This document shows, piece after piece, positions 9,990-20,038 of a stretch of 64,000 bases of DNA; the stretch's first letter is position 1, and every line of letters starts with the position of its first letter. The position numbers and the translations under genes are program-made. The DNA comes from Cycas panzhihuaensis (taxonomy: Eukaryota; Cycadophyta), in the NCBI GenBank assembly GCA_023213395.1, contig CM041465.1, positions 204,049,741-204,113,740 on the forward strand, given 5' to 3'. Below the pieces are notes generated by a model, which worked only from the letters and a program-made list of their open reading frames with translations, was not told where the DNA came from and made no database searches.

Positions 9990-10380
9990 AGTCCTTTGTG
10001 ATGCCTACTGAAAATCAGTAGAATGACGAGATCAAAAAGTTAAGGAATGAAATAGCAAAATTAAAAGTGGGAAAAGCACGAGAGAACGTATGGTGCCCAC
10101 CCCCTTGCGGACAACAGGGTCATTTTAGAAATGAACATCAGCAAAGAGAGAAGAAATGGTGTGAAATCTGTAGGAGGGAAAACCATAACATATGGGAATG
10201 TTATTACAGAAATCCACCAAGAGAATCCTTTTACCAGAAGAAGGAAAATTCTTCCTTTAAGCAATACAAAGGGAAGACAAAACCAAGTCCACGCCATCCG
10301 TGCTCAAGATGGGGACATTTCGTGACGATTGTCCATTAGAGAAACAAGGAAAAATTATATCATGAGGAATGCATTGAGAC
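9990..10380 (+). pseudogene. Gag nucleocapsid, multiple zinc knuckles (element A)
   Basis: After a Glu/Lys-rich linker come Cys/His clusters: CPPPCGQQGHF, CEICRRENHNIWECY and a CSRWGHF cluster, and then, in B, CEECGPADHEWANC. The second and fourth fit C-X2-C-X4-H-X4-C; the first and third are shortened variants. These bind RNA for packaging. A frameshift near 10310 breaks A after the third cluster. Confidence 0.75.
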
Positions 10381-10599
10381 CATGAGTGGGCAAACAGTCC
10401 AAAGAATCCTGGTCTTAAAATACAAACTTCAAATCTGGCTACAAAAATTCCAGATAAGGAAAAGCCAGTATATGTGCAGACGAGAAGCGGAAAAGCCACA
10501 AACCCAACAGACACTGCAAATTTTCCAGATCCAGCAGTGGAAAAGAAAAGACTGTAGGAAGTTGTTGAGGCAATACAAGAGGCGACAAGGACAGTACAA

Positions 10600-11232
10600 T
10601 TGGATGAAATGGAACAAACAAATCGATTTAAAGGAAAAGTATACCAGAGAAGATCATTGGCACATGAGGAGCAAAATCCTTGGCAAAAATTGCAAATTGT
10701 AAAGAAGTTGCTAATAGAATCAAGTATATCTATTCCTATATCTGTAATTTTTAAATGGTGGGAAGTTGGTTATTTTCTGCATCATATGGAAAAACCAGTG
10801 TTAAGAACAATGAAGATGGATGCGATTGACCCACGAGTTACAATGGTGTTGTTGGGAACTTTGATTTGCAAAACAGTGGTGGATGGAGGATCAGGAGTAA
10901 ATGTACTCCCTGAATCCTCTTGGATTTCTTTGGGACGGCCAAAACTGGTTTCCCCGGACTATACAATTCGGTTAGCTAACCAATTGCAGGTTCGACCCAT
11001 GGGGTCCTTGTTGAACATTCCAAGAATCGCGGGGAATTACGTTCAATTGGATTTTGCGATCGCCGAATGCAAGACCATAGTAAAACATATCCAGCACTGC
11101 TAGGGCGGCCATGGTTGCTGGCAACAAAGGCCTTGCAGGATTGGGGAAGATTGACTTTTACCTTGTATTCTGCAAGAAAGAAAGTTGTACTGTCTCAATG
11201 TTCAGATGGTCCGCATGTTGAAAAGATAGAAG
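10600..11232 (+). pseudogene. Retropepsin-like protease (element A)
   Basis: The frame 10600-11103 contains the active-site loop ICKTVVDGGSGVNVLP, with D-G-G in place of the usual D-[ST]-G, and downstream hydrophobic strands. The protease C-terminus continues in another frame (11067-11232: LLGRPWLLATKALQDWG). It processes Gag-Pol. B keeps the same DGG loop and E has DGGFGVNVL, so the DGG is a family trait and not decay. Confidence 0.8.
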
Positions 11233-11712
11233 ATGAAGACCAAATGTCCTCAACAACAAAGATCAACGACCACGACAAGAAGTCCTGCTCGTAGACAAAG
11301 ATTCCAAGCATTGAAGACCCCTCCACAGATGGCGAGTGAGACTTCATCTGCATATCTACTAGACTGGTTACAATCAGCTTGGGAAGAAACTGGAGAATCC
11401 TCAAAATGTTACCTGATGGAATTATGTTTGGATGAATCAAGTAAAGGTAACAATGTATCATGGGATTCTAAAGAAGATGATGTAATTCTTCCTTTTAATA
11501 AAATACAAAATGATTGCTTGTATGAATTGTCTAAAAATACGGCATGTTCTGAAGAAGATTCTAAAGAAGAAAGGAATTTTCCTAGAACATATTCTGTTGT
11601 TGAGTATGGGAATAAGGAAATTTTGCAGACACCAGCTTATGAATTAAACTCGGATGGAAAATCTGTTCAAAGGGAAAAGCTTCAGCTCAAACCCATTAAT
11701 GTAGGGACATAA
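11233..11712 (+). pseudogene. Protease-RT linker (element A)
   Basis: An acidic, Ser/Glu-rich spacer of 159 codons between protease and RT, ending in KPINVGT before a TAA (11710-11712, a Gly-Thr-Glu run in B). No catalytic motif. Element B has the same spacer; E and F carry an extra capsid-like block at this place. Confidence 0.6.
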
Positions 11713-11757
11713 GACAATCTAAAGTGTATACAATTAGGTGATTATTGGGAACCTGCA

Positions 11758-13866
11758 ATGATGCAAGAAGCTACCTCTCTTTTTCAAGAATTTAAAGATG
11801 TCTTCGCATGGTCTTATAAAGACCTAAAAGGAATTCCTCCAGCGTTAGGAGAACACAGAATTGAGCTAATGGAAAATACAAAACCAGTAAGGCAAAGACC
11901 TTACAGGATGAATCTGCGCTATAAGGAGCAACTAAAGATAGAATTAGATAAATTATTAGAAGCCAGATATATATTTGAGGTAGAAAACAGTGAATGGGTA
12001 AGCCCGGTGGTGGTAGTACCCAAAAAGAGTGGAAAATTACGTATATGCGTTGATTACAGAGCTTTGAATAAAGCAACAAAGAAAGATCCATTTCCCATAC
12101 CCTTCACTGAAGATGTGCTGGAGAAAGTAGCAGGATATGAGATTTTCTCCTTCACAGATGGCTTCAGTGGTTATAATCAAGTTCGTATTGCACTTGAGGA
12201 CCAATTGAAGACAACATTTGTTATGGAATGGGGGACATATGCATATAGGGTCATGCCATTTGGGCTGACAAATGCTCTCGCAACCTTTCAAAGGGTGATC
12301 TTAAACATCTTTTGGAAATTATTGGGGAAAGCAGTGGAGGTATTTCTAGATGATTGGACTCTGTATAGTACAATAGAAAAACATTTGTCTCAATTAAGGC
12401 TAATGTTAGAATTGTGCAGGAAAGCGATTATGCTTAAATCCGCACAAATGTACCTTCACGTACCGTTTGGATCATTCTTTGGGACATATTGTCTCGAAGG
12501 ATGGAAGCCCGACCCGGCAATGGTAGAGGTAATTTTGAGATTCCCTGTTCCTCAAACGCCAAAAAACCTGAAAGGTTTCTTAGGAATGACTGGTTATTAC
12601 CGGAAATTTATAAGAAATTATGCTCGGATAGCCCATCCTCTAGAGTCCTTGCTGAAAAAAGCTATGAAATGGGAATGGACACTTCAACAACAACTGTCTT
12701 TTGATGCTCTGAAGAAAAAGATAATTGAAGCTCCTGTGCTTAAATTTCCAGACTGGAACAAACCGTTCCATGTTCATGTAGATGCATCACGGTATGCCAT
12801 TAGCTGTGTGTTGGCCCAACCAGAAGATGAAAAAATAGATCTTCCAATTGCCTTTGCACGTAGAAAGTTGACATCCGCCGAGCGTAACTATACAGTTACC
12901 GAACGAGAGGGATTAGGCATGGTGTATGCCCTGCAGAAGTTTTGGCATTACTTGTTAGCAAATCCATTTGTATTTTTTGTGGATCATCAAGCTCTTCAAT
13001 ACTTGATTAATAAACCAATTTTGCAGGGGAGAATTAGCCGCTGGTTAATGTTGTTTCAGGAATTTATGTTCAAAATTGTGGTAAAAAAGGGGGAGAAACA
13101 CATCATACCAGATCAATTGTCACGAATAAAAGACAATGGGAAAGGTAAGGGAGTATTTGATGATTTTCCAGATCATAAATTATTCTCAGTTGAGGCCGTG
13201 CCAGCATGGTACAAGGGAATCGCAGAGTATTTAACCACAGGACAAACACCTCAAGGATTGGAAAGGGTTGAAAGGAAAAGTTTTATTAAGAAAACTTTTC
13301 CATTCCAACTAATAGGTGGTATGTTGTATAAACTGGGACCTGACGGAATTCTGCGAAGGTGTATACTTCAACATGAAGTAGAACCGTTGCTGAAGGAGCC
13401 TCATGAAGGGATAGCTACAACACATCACAGAGGAGAAGTCACAGCCAGAAAAGTTTTGACAGCAGGATTATGGTGGCCTACATTGTTCGAAGATGCGGAA
13501 AAGTGGGTAAAAACCTGTGATATTTGTCAAAGAGCAGGTAAGCCATCAAAACAGAACTTTATGCCGCTTCATCCAATACTGGCCCAAGCTCCATTTGAAA
13601 AATGGGGATTGGATTTTGTTGGACCAATCAGTCCACCAGCAAGAAAGACGAATGCAAGGTATATATTGGTAGCCACAGACTTTTTAACCAAATGGACTGA
13701 GGCAAAACCAATGAAAAAGTGTGATGCAAGAAGCACAGCTCGCTTCTTGTATGAAGTTATTATTATAAGGTTTGGTTGTCCTTTGGAAATTGTGTCTGAT
13801 CAAGGAGGAGCTTTCCTGAATCAGACAATCAGATATTTGACTACAGAATTTTTCATTCAACATTGA
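11758..13866 (+). CDS. Pol: reverse transcriptase, RNase H, integrase N-part (element A)
   Basis: The longest frame of the window, 702 codons. It starts in the conserved pre-RT block (EEFKDVFAWSYKDLKGIPP-like). RT motifs: EWVSPVVVVPKKSG, RICVDYRALN, MPFGLTNA and catalytic FLDDW (YVDD equivalent). RNase H: HVHVDAS with the first Asp, then HALQYL-type end. Integrase: zinc region HHRGEV...CDICQRAG, then core D in GLDFVGP and D in SDQGGAF. It ends at a TGA (13864-13866) where B has CGA, cutting off the catalytic Glu. One patch near 12420-12500 is scrambled relative to B. Confidence 0.95.
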   Translation: MMQEATSLFQEFKDVFAWSYKDLKGIPPALGEHRIELMENTKPVRQRPYRMNLRYKEQLKIELDKLLEARYIFEVENSEWVSPVVVVPKKSGKLRICVDYRALNKATKKDPFPIPFTEDVLEKVAGYEIFSFTDGFSGYNQVRIALEDQLKTTFVMEWGTYAYRVMPFGLTNALATFQRVILNIFWKLLGKAVEVFLDDWTLYSTIEKHLSQLRLMLELCRKAIMLKSAQMYLHVPFGSFFGTYCLEGWKPDPAMVEVILRFPVPQTPKNLKGFLGMTGYYRKFIRNYARIAHPLESLLKKAMKWEWTLQQQLSFDALKKKIIEAPVLKFPDWNKPFHVHVDASRYAISCVLAQPEDEKIDLPIAFARRKLTSAERNYTVTEREGLGMVYALQKFWHYLLANPFVFFVDHQALQYLINKPILQGRISRWLMLFQEFMFKIVVKKGEKHIIPDQLSRIKDNGKGKGVFDDFPDHKLFSVEAVPAWYKGIAEYLTTGQTPQGLERVERKSFIKKTFPFQLIGGMLYKLGPDGILRRCILQHEVEPLLKEPHEGIATTHHRGEVTARKVLTAGLWWPTLFEDAEKWVKTCDICQRAGKPSKQNFMPLHPILAQAPFEKWGLDFVGPISPPARKTNARYILVATDFLTKWTEAKPMKKCDARSTARFLYEVIIIRFGCPLEIVSDQGGAFLNQTIRYLTTEFFIQH

Positions 13867-14456
13867 AGATCTTCACCATATTACCCTAGAGCAAATGGGC
13901 AAGTGGAAAGTACAAACAAAATTCTGAAGATTGCTTTGATGAAAATTTGCAATGGAAAACAAACCGATTGGGCAGAAAAATTGCATTCAGTCCTCTGGGC
14001 AGACAGAATGGTAAAGAAGCGATCACATAAACAAACACCATTTCAATTGGTGTATGGTTTGGAAGCTGTCATTCCTCTTGAATTTCAAGCAGAAAGCCTG
14101 AGAGTGGCACAATACCTCAGGACAAATCCCGAAATTTCCCTCGACCAGCGGTTGATCTAGTTAATGAAGCTGGACGAAACCCGAGCATGAGCACTATGGG
14201 AATTAAGAATAGAAAAGAAAAGACGGAAAGCATGGCATGATCGCCACATCAAAAAGCCTGAATTTAAGGTAAATGATTTGGTATTATTGTATGATAGTAA
14301 GTTTAAATTTAAACCGGGAAAAATGAAAATTAGATGGCTAGAACCATATAGAATTCAATTTATTTATGAAAATGGAGCAGTCAGATTGCAGTAGTTGGAC
14401 GGACAGCCGTTGACTAAATTAGTCAATGGCAGCAGACTGAAATTATATAGAATGTA
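13867..14456 (+). pseudogene. Integrase C-terminal part (element A)
   Basis: Continues the integrase after the TGA: NGQVESTNKIL supplies the catalytic Glu of the DDE triad, then a TPFQLVYGLEAV block and a basic C-terminal domain ending LVNGSRLKLYRM. Stops at 14158-14160 and nearby mark decay. No chromodomain follows, so this is not a chromovirus. Confidence 0.85.
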
Positions 14457-14479
14457 AAAAAAAAAAAGGGGGGGGGGTA
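14455..14479 (+). repeat. Homopolymer A and G runs after pol
   Basis: About 14 A followed by about 10 G right at the integrase stop. In B the same place holds an A tract (T on the plus strand, 19997-20036), which there extends the integrase reading frame into a lysine run. Slippage-prone junction. Confidence 0.8.
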
Positions 14480-14584
14480 AAATCACTGTCATCAAGAAAC
14501 AGTATGAAAGCGGTACATGGAAATAGGACATGGACAGCAGAGATACGACCAGTAGCAGCAATGTCATCAGCGACGGGGACAAAG

Positions 14585-14776
14585 TGACGGCAATCTGATC
14601 GAGGCATGGAAATTGACGCCAAGATGTTGGAAGACGGAAACAGACTGACGGAAAATGACTGACGGAAATGGATTGACGGCGGGAAAGTGACTGACGGGAA
14701 AAGTAATGACGGATGGCGAGAGAATGGATCTGAAAGCGTCAATGCGATGGACGGATGACGCGACCGCTCATAAATA
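14585..14776 (+). promoter_or_regulatory. TGACG cluster and TATA-like box upstream of ORF3 (element A)
   Basis: Eight TGACG motifs lie at 14585, 14614, 14646, 14660, 14674, 14692, 14707 and 14756, followed by CATAAATA at 14769-14776, about 105 bp before the ORF3 ATG at 14881. B keeps six motifs and the same box at the same distance. TGACG is the core bound by plant TGA-type bZIP factors. An internal promoter for ORF3 is inference. Confidence 0.45.
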
Positions 14777-14880
14777 CCATCATCATAACATGAGCGCGAA
14801 GATTGTAACCATGATGATAATACGGTGTGTCATCAAATCGGAAAGACAAGACAATAAAGCCTATAACGGCCATGACCGGT

Positions 14881-15465
14881 ATGATACCGACACTGTTTTT
14901 GGTCGCCCGCAGAATTGAAAGGCTAGTTTACTGCCAGTACATCGCAGGTACCACAAATAACAGCGATAGCAGCCAAGAGGTGGAAAAGATGGCAGGTACA
15001 GTGGAAGGAATGGCGCCAGCAATTTTAGTCCGGGAGAATGATGATAGACGAATTCGAGAAGAATGGATAATGATCCCAGAAAACGATAGGAGATGCCAGC
15101 TACTCTGTCAAATAGAATTGCAAAAATTTGTGACAGTAGGAATATTTGGAAATGCGGAGGAGTTTATGCAAAGAATACTTCCTTTGCTGGCGAAGTACCT
15201 GCAAATGGTGCAAATCACAGAGGAAGAGTTAATGGCAGCCACCGGCCTGCCAAACAAGGCGTCAAAAATCCGTCGAGATACCTTGTTATCTCATGAAGAA
15301 GCAGCAAGGATTATGGGAGCAGCGAGCAACGACGCGACATCAGCAGGAATCCGGATAGCAGGGATAGAAGATTCGAATAAGCGCTTCCTCGCCCAGTTGA
15401 TTTTCTCAAAATTATACTTACGCAGAAGAATGCATTTGCGCCGAGCAACTTGCGAACCATGCTAA
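14881..15465 (+). pseudogene. ORF3 N-terminal part (element A)
   Basis: From ATG 14881 (MIPTLF, shared with B) the frame encodes an acidic start (NDDRRIREEWIMIPENDR), then an alpha-helical stretch with EEFMQRILPLLAKYLQ and SHEEAARIMGAAS. A frameshift near 15430 moves the rest to another frame. No protease, transmembrane or envelope signature is visible. It sits where Athila-type elements carry an extra gene. Function unknown. Confidence 0.6.
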
Positions 15466-16037
15466 ATGAGGTAGCCCATGGAAGAGTATTCAACTGGGCA
15501 AAATTTGTAAAGCAAAAACTCTTGGATGCTTTACAGGCTATTAGAAGATCTAGTAGACCTGTTCCCTTCTATTATGTTACAACTTTGCAGGGTATTCTTT
15601 TATTTCAATGTCCTGGTATTAGGATGCCCAATGGAACGGAGCAGCAGTCCCCTTTAGCCATATGGACAAACGAAAAGATAGGAAGATGGGAAAAAGAACA
15701 AGTACAAGTACAAGCTTGGATAGAAAAGCTATACCAAGCGAATGAAATAGCGCCAGGAGTTCCACGGTACAGCAACGAAGGGGAAAGAGAAGGTCAGCGG
15801 GAACCGGGAGCAAGTTCCGACTGAAGACACGCCTCTGATAGAGGTAGCAAGCGGGGAACGAGTTCGGAAAACACCTAAAGTGGTGGAAGTGAGGAGAGAA
15901 GCGGGCTGAAGCAGAAAGTGTCTCATGTAAGAGAAACAAAAAGCATGTAAGAGGAAGTCATAGCAGAAAAGAAACAAAAGTCAGCGCAACAAAAGCAGGC
16001 GAGAAATATTAGAGATTTTGGACAACCACCATAGGAA
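15450..16037 (+). pseudogene. ORF3 middle part (element A)
   Basis: Continues ORF3: NLRTMLNEVAHGRVFNWAKF, a hydrophobic VPFYYVTTLQGILLFQ segment, and WIEKLYQANEIAPGVP. It ends in a Lys/Glu/Arg-rich, low-complexity linker with stops (15822-16030). The FNWAKF...IPF/VPFYY layout is reminiscent of the 'putative plant transposon protein' segments found beside plant gypsy elements; that similarity is tentative. Confidence 0.5.
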
Positions 16038-16664
16038 GTGGAGTTTAACACGAGCAATGAGGTACTAGAAGAAGGTTTAGATCCAATGGAGTGCGATGCA
16101 CAAGACGTCGCAACTTGGAGAATATCCTTTCTGGCAAAAGTAACCAAGCAGTTGGTTACAGAATTGGAAAGCAGGGCCAAACCGCCAGATGAATCTTTGA
16201 AAAAGATTCATCAGATCACGGAAAATAAGTTGGAATCCCTGAAGGCATTTATAATAGACTGGGTGGACGACATTAATGAACTTGGTCCACAAGTGGCAGA
16301 ATTTCGAAGAAGATTCAACAAACACATCCCAGTGGACATGCAATTGGTTTATCATCGGTTGGGAGCATGGATCATAAAATCGGATGAAGAGTCGGAGCGA
16401 TGTAAAAATCTTTGGAAAGAACGCAAGGCATACAGGGAGCATTTGGAGTTAACAGAAAGGGTCAATATGGAACTCAATCAAGAAATTGACCAGTTACAAT
16501 TAGGAGAAAAACCAACATTGGCCTTGCTAGATACAATGTAGGATGTTGCAATGTTATGTAAGTATTTGAAACAGAAAGGACTGAAGGTACCTCCTCACAT
16601 TGCGGAACCGGAGATGGAATATATACGCCGTGAGAGAATAAAGATAAAGGAAAGAAGGAACTAA
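16038..16664 (+). pseudogene. ORF3 C-terminal domain (element A)
   Basis: Encodes EVLEEGLDPMECDAQDVATW, then helices with charged heptad-like spacing, YHRLGAWIIKSDEES, and a Glu/Leu-rich end to KERRN (stop 16662-16664). A TAG at 16540-16542 is a Gln codon in B. The same domain is recognisable in the more distant element E (53433-52585), so it has been kept in at least two lineages. Mostly helical, soluble, unknown role. Confidence 0.65.
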
Positions 16665-16696
16665 TTTTTTTTTGTGAACGAGTATGTTACTCGTTC

Positions 16697-16716
16697 AAAA
16701 GAGGCGGTCGGGAAGA
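16697..16716 (+). promoter_or_regulatory. Polypurine tract of element A
   Basis: AAAAGAGGCGGTCGGGAAGA directly before the 3' LTR; primes plus-strand DNA synthesis. Two pyrimidines interrupt it. B has the equivalent at 17775-17795. Confidence 0.75.
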
Positions 16717-17265
16717 TGTGTGTAGGGAAAAGTAGTTGATTTTGCTGCTATAACTACTACAAGGCTGCTACGCGACTGCGGCTTCTGCCATGACAGCTGC
16801 TACAGTGCGACAATCGCTACGCAGGTGGTGGCCCTTTCTGACTGCGGCGGCGCTACATAGCTGCGGCGGCGCTACACGCGGTGATCGCCAGCTGCGATGG
16901 TGCTACGTAACTACTAGCCAGTTGCTATTCGGGCAGCAAATGGATCTGTCCCGGCGTGGCGGACCCATAACGATTACAAGAAATAACTTATTTTTAGGAA
17001 ACAGTTATGTAACGTCCATAATTTGTATATAAAAGTAGGAACCGCAATGTGCGGAACATACTTCAGTTTGCATACGTGCAATTGTAATAGTGCTGCGCCA
17101 CGTGTGAGGCGACCATTACATCTTGATACGGCGGGCGTCTGGTTGTGAGAGGACCAGACGCAGTGCCATGTTTTGAATGAAAGCAATTCCAAATGATTTC
17201 ACCCCCAACGTGTGTGTCTTTCTCTTTGCATTCTGTATGTTACAAGTATGATTGAGACGCACACA
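16717..17265 (+). repeat. Element A 3' LTR (549 bp)
   Basis: TGTGTGTAGGG...GACGCACACA. Shorter U3 array than the 5' LTR. Contains a perfect 9-bp hairpin (17135-17161): arms GCGTCTGGT and ACCAGACGC, loop TGTGAGAGG. Followed by AAAAT. Confidence 0.93.
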
Positions 17266-17270
17266 AAAAT

Positions 17271-17774
17271 CATTCGGATTTGCTTTCATTCAGAAACATG
17301 GCACTGCGTCTGGTCCTCTCACAACCGCACCGCCGTATCAGCAGTAATGGCGCCCTAACACGGCGCAAAGACTATTACAATTACATGTATGCAACCGAAT
17401 CATGTTCGCGCATTGCGTTCCAACTTTTATATACAAATTATGGAAGTTACATAACCATTTCCTAATAATAAGTTATTTCTTGTAACTCATGGGTACGCCT
17501 TGCTGCACCCATTTTCACCCGAATAGCACCGGGTAGTAGTTGCCGATGCGTAGCGATGCGCCACATTACATAGCAATTCCAGCGATCGGCGTAGCGATCG
17601 CCGCGATCGCGTAGCGATTCTGCGACTCTGTAATAGTTTCATAGCGACCACAGAGTAGTTGTAGCGATCACTGTGACCACAGTAGTTGTAGCGATCCGTG
17701 ACCACAGTAGTTGTAGCATCCAGTGTACTTGTAGTAGTTGTAGCAACAAAATCAACTACTTTTCCCTACACACA
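17271..17774 (-). repeat. Element B 3' LTR, main piece
   Basis: Reverse orientation, from the A insertion point to CCCTACACACA (17774). With 7303-7373 it rebuilds one LTR of about 575 bp. Its U3 array (17560-17720) differs in order and number from the others. Confidence 0.9.
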
Positions 17775-17795
17775 TCTTCTCGGCCGCCTCTTTTG
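17775..17795 (-). promoter_or_regulatory. Polypurine tract of element B
   Basis: On the minus strand AAAGAGGCGGCCGAGAAGA precedes the 3' LTR start TGTGTGTAGGG, as in element A. Confidence 0.75.
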
Positions 17796-17826
17796 AATGA
17801 GTAACATACTCGTTCACCAAAAAAAT

Positions 17827-18489
17827 TTAATTCCTTCTCTCCTTTATCTTTATTCTCTCGCGACGTATATATTCCATCTTCAGTTCCGCAATATGAGGAG
17901 GTACCTTCAGTCCTTTCTATTTCAAATATTTACATAACATTGCGACATCCTGCATTGTATCTAACAAGGCCAGTGTTGGTTTTTCTCCTGATTGCAACTG
18001 GTCGATTTCTTGGTTGAATTCCATATTGACCCTCTCTGTTAACTCCAAATGCTCCCTGTATGCCTTACGTTCTTTCCAAAGATTCTTACATCGCTCTGAA
18101 TCTTCATCCGATTTTATAATCCATGCTCCCAGTCGATGATAGACCGGTTGCATGTCCACTGGAATGTGTTTGTCGAATCTTCTTCGAAACTCCGCCACTT
18201 GTGGTCCGATTTCGTTAATATCGTCCACCCACTCCATTATAAATGCTTTCAGGGATTCCAACTTATTTTCCATAATCTGATGAATCTTTTTCAAAGATTC
18301 ATCTGGCGGTTTGGCCCTGCTTTCCAGTTTCATAACCAACTGTCTAGTTACTTTTGCCAGAAAGGATGTTCTCCAAGTTGCGACGTCCTGTGCATCGCAT
18401 TCCATTGAATCTAAACCTTCTTCCAGTACCTCCTTGCTCGTGTTAAACTCCACTTTGGTACGATTGTCCAAAATCTCTAATATTCTCAT
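17827..18489 (-). pseudogene. ORF3 C-terminal domain (element B)
   Basis: Closely matches the A copy: EVLEEGLDSMECDAQDVATW, GPQVAEFRRRFDKHIPVD, AYREHLELTERVNMEFNQEI. It is open from 18489 to 17917; after a TAG it runs to the KERRN stop at 17829-17827. Mostly helical with many charged residues. Unknown function; conserved in E. Confidence 0.65.
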
Positions 18490-19141
18490 TTCGTTTTCTT
18501 GTGCTGACTTTTTCTCTCTTGTGCTGACTTCTGTTTCTCTTATACTACTGCTTTCCTCTTACGCACATTTACCGTCTGCTTTGCCCGCTTTCTCTCCTCA
18601 CTTCGCCACTTGGGCATTTTCGAACTCTTTCCTCGCTTGCTACCTGCCATCTGTGGCGTGTCCTCAATTCTGGAACTTGCTCCCGGTTCCCAGTCGACCT
18701 TCTCTTTCCCCTTCTGCGTTGCCGGCTATGGAACTCCGGGCGCCATTTCATTCGCTTGGTATAGCTTTTCTATCCAAGCTTATACTTGTTCTTTTTCCCA
18801 TCTTCCTATCTTTTCGTTTGTCCATATGGCTAAAGGAGACTATTTGCTATGTTGGGCATCCTAATATTAGGACACTGAAATAAAAGAATACCCTGCAAAA
18901 TTGTAACATAATAGAAGGGAACAGGTCTACTAGATCTTCTAATGGCCTCTAAAGCATCCAAGAGTTTCTGCTTTACAAATCTTGCCCAGTTGAATACTCT
19001 TCCCTGGGCTACCTCATTTAACATAGTTCGCAGGTTGCTCAGGGCAAACGCACTCTTCTGCGTAAGTATAATTTTTGAGAAAATGAATGGGCGAGAAGCG
19101 CTTATGGGTCTTCTATCCTCGCTATCCCGATTCCTCGACAT
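18490..19141 (-). pseudogene. ORF3 middle part (element B)
   Basis: Frame 19141-18830 repeats NLRTMLNEVAQGRVFNWARF and the VPFYYVTILQGILLFQ segment of A. Below 18830 the frame shifts and becomes Arg/Lys/Glu-rich linker. Confidence 0.5.
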
Positions 19142-19575
19142 CGCGCCGCTGCTCCCATAATCCTTGCTGCTTCTTCGCGAGATAACAAGGTATCTCGACG
19201 GATTTCTAACCCTTTATTTGGCAGACCAGTGGCTGCCATTAACATTTCTTTTGTAATCTGTACCATTTGCGGGTACTTCGCCAGCAATGGAAGTATTCTT
19301 TGCATAGTCTCTTCCGCGTTTCCAAATATTCCTACTGTCACGAACCTCTCCAACTCCGTTTGACAGACTAGCTAGCGTTTCTTGTCGCCTTCTGGGATCA
19401 TTATCCACTCTTCCCGAATTCTGGCATCATCGTTTTCCTGGACTAAAATTGCTGGCGCCATTTCCTCCGCTATACTTACAATCCTTTCGCTGCTGTCACT
19501 GTATTTGTGGTACCTGCAATGAAGTTGTGGAAAACCAGCCTTCCAATTCCGCGGGCAAAACAACGTCGGTATCAT
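19102..19575 (-). pseudogene. ORF3 N-terminal part (element B)
   Basis: From ATG 19575 (MIPTLF) to about 19372, then a shifted frame 19353-19102 with FVTVGIFGNAEETMQRILPL. Same order as in A, broken at a different place, which shows that the intact form had one long frame. Confidence 0.55.
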
Positions 19576-19682
19576 ACCGGTTCGTGGCCTTTATAGGCTT
19601 TATTTTTCGATTTGACGACCTCAATTAATCATACCGTATCATCATCATGGTTACGATCTTACGCGCTCGATTATGATGATAG

Positions 19683-19885
19683 TATTTATGAGCGATCGCA
19701 TCATCCGTCCGTCTTTTTCAAATTTATCGTCCCGCCGTCCGTCAGCGGTCATATCCAGTCATTACTTTCCCGTCGTGATTGCCGTCGATCGGTTTGCCGT
19801 CACTTTTCGCCGTCAGTTGTCGTGCCGTCAATTCTCGTCGCAGTGTAATTGCCATCGATTCGTTTGCCGTCACTTTTTACCGTCA
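19683..19885 (-). promoter_or_regulatory. TGACG cluster and TATA-like box upstream of ORF3 (element B)
   Basis: Six CGTCA (TGACG on minus) at 19740, 19798, 19811, 19826, 19868 and 19881, then CATAAATA (minus) at 19690-19683, 108 bp before ORF3 ATG 19575. Layout matches element A although the intervening sequence has diverged. Confidence 0.45.
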
Positions 19886-19989
19886 GTCTACCACCGGTCT
19901 CTTTCCGTCGCTGATGTCATCGCTGTTGGTTACATCTCTGTTGTCCACTGTTGGACACATTCTGTTCCCATGTCTTTCGTCTTCGTCTC

Positions 19990-20007
19990 TTAATGATGAT
20001 TTTTTTT

Positions 20008-20038
<31 letters not shown>

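Larger units (their letters stand above)
7374..17265 (+). mobile_element. Ty3/gypsy element A
   Basis: A complete-length element of 9,892 bp in plus orientation, inserted in the 3' LTR of its relative B (AAAAT duplicated at 7369-7373 and 17266-17270). Layout: 5' LTR 7374-7941, primer-binding site, repeat-bearing pre-gag frame 8004-9130, gag, protease, RT-RNase H-integrase to about 14456, TGACG-rich spacer, ORF3 14881-16664, polypurine tract 16697-16716, 3' LTR 16717-17265. Stops and frameshifts in every gene make it inactive. Confidence 0.95.

Noticed and set aside
11758-14456. Chromovirus assignment for A/B
   Set aside because: No chromodomain follows integrase in either copy.
14881-16664. 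ORF3 as an envelope gene of an endogenous retrovirus
   Set aside because: No signal peptide, cleavage site or membrane anchor is visible; the product looks soluble and helical.
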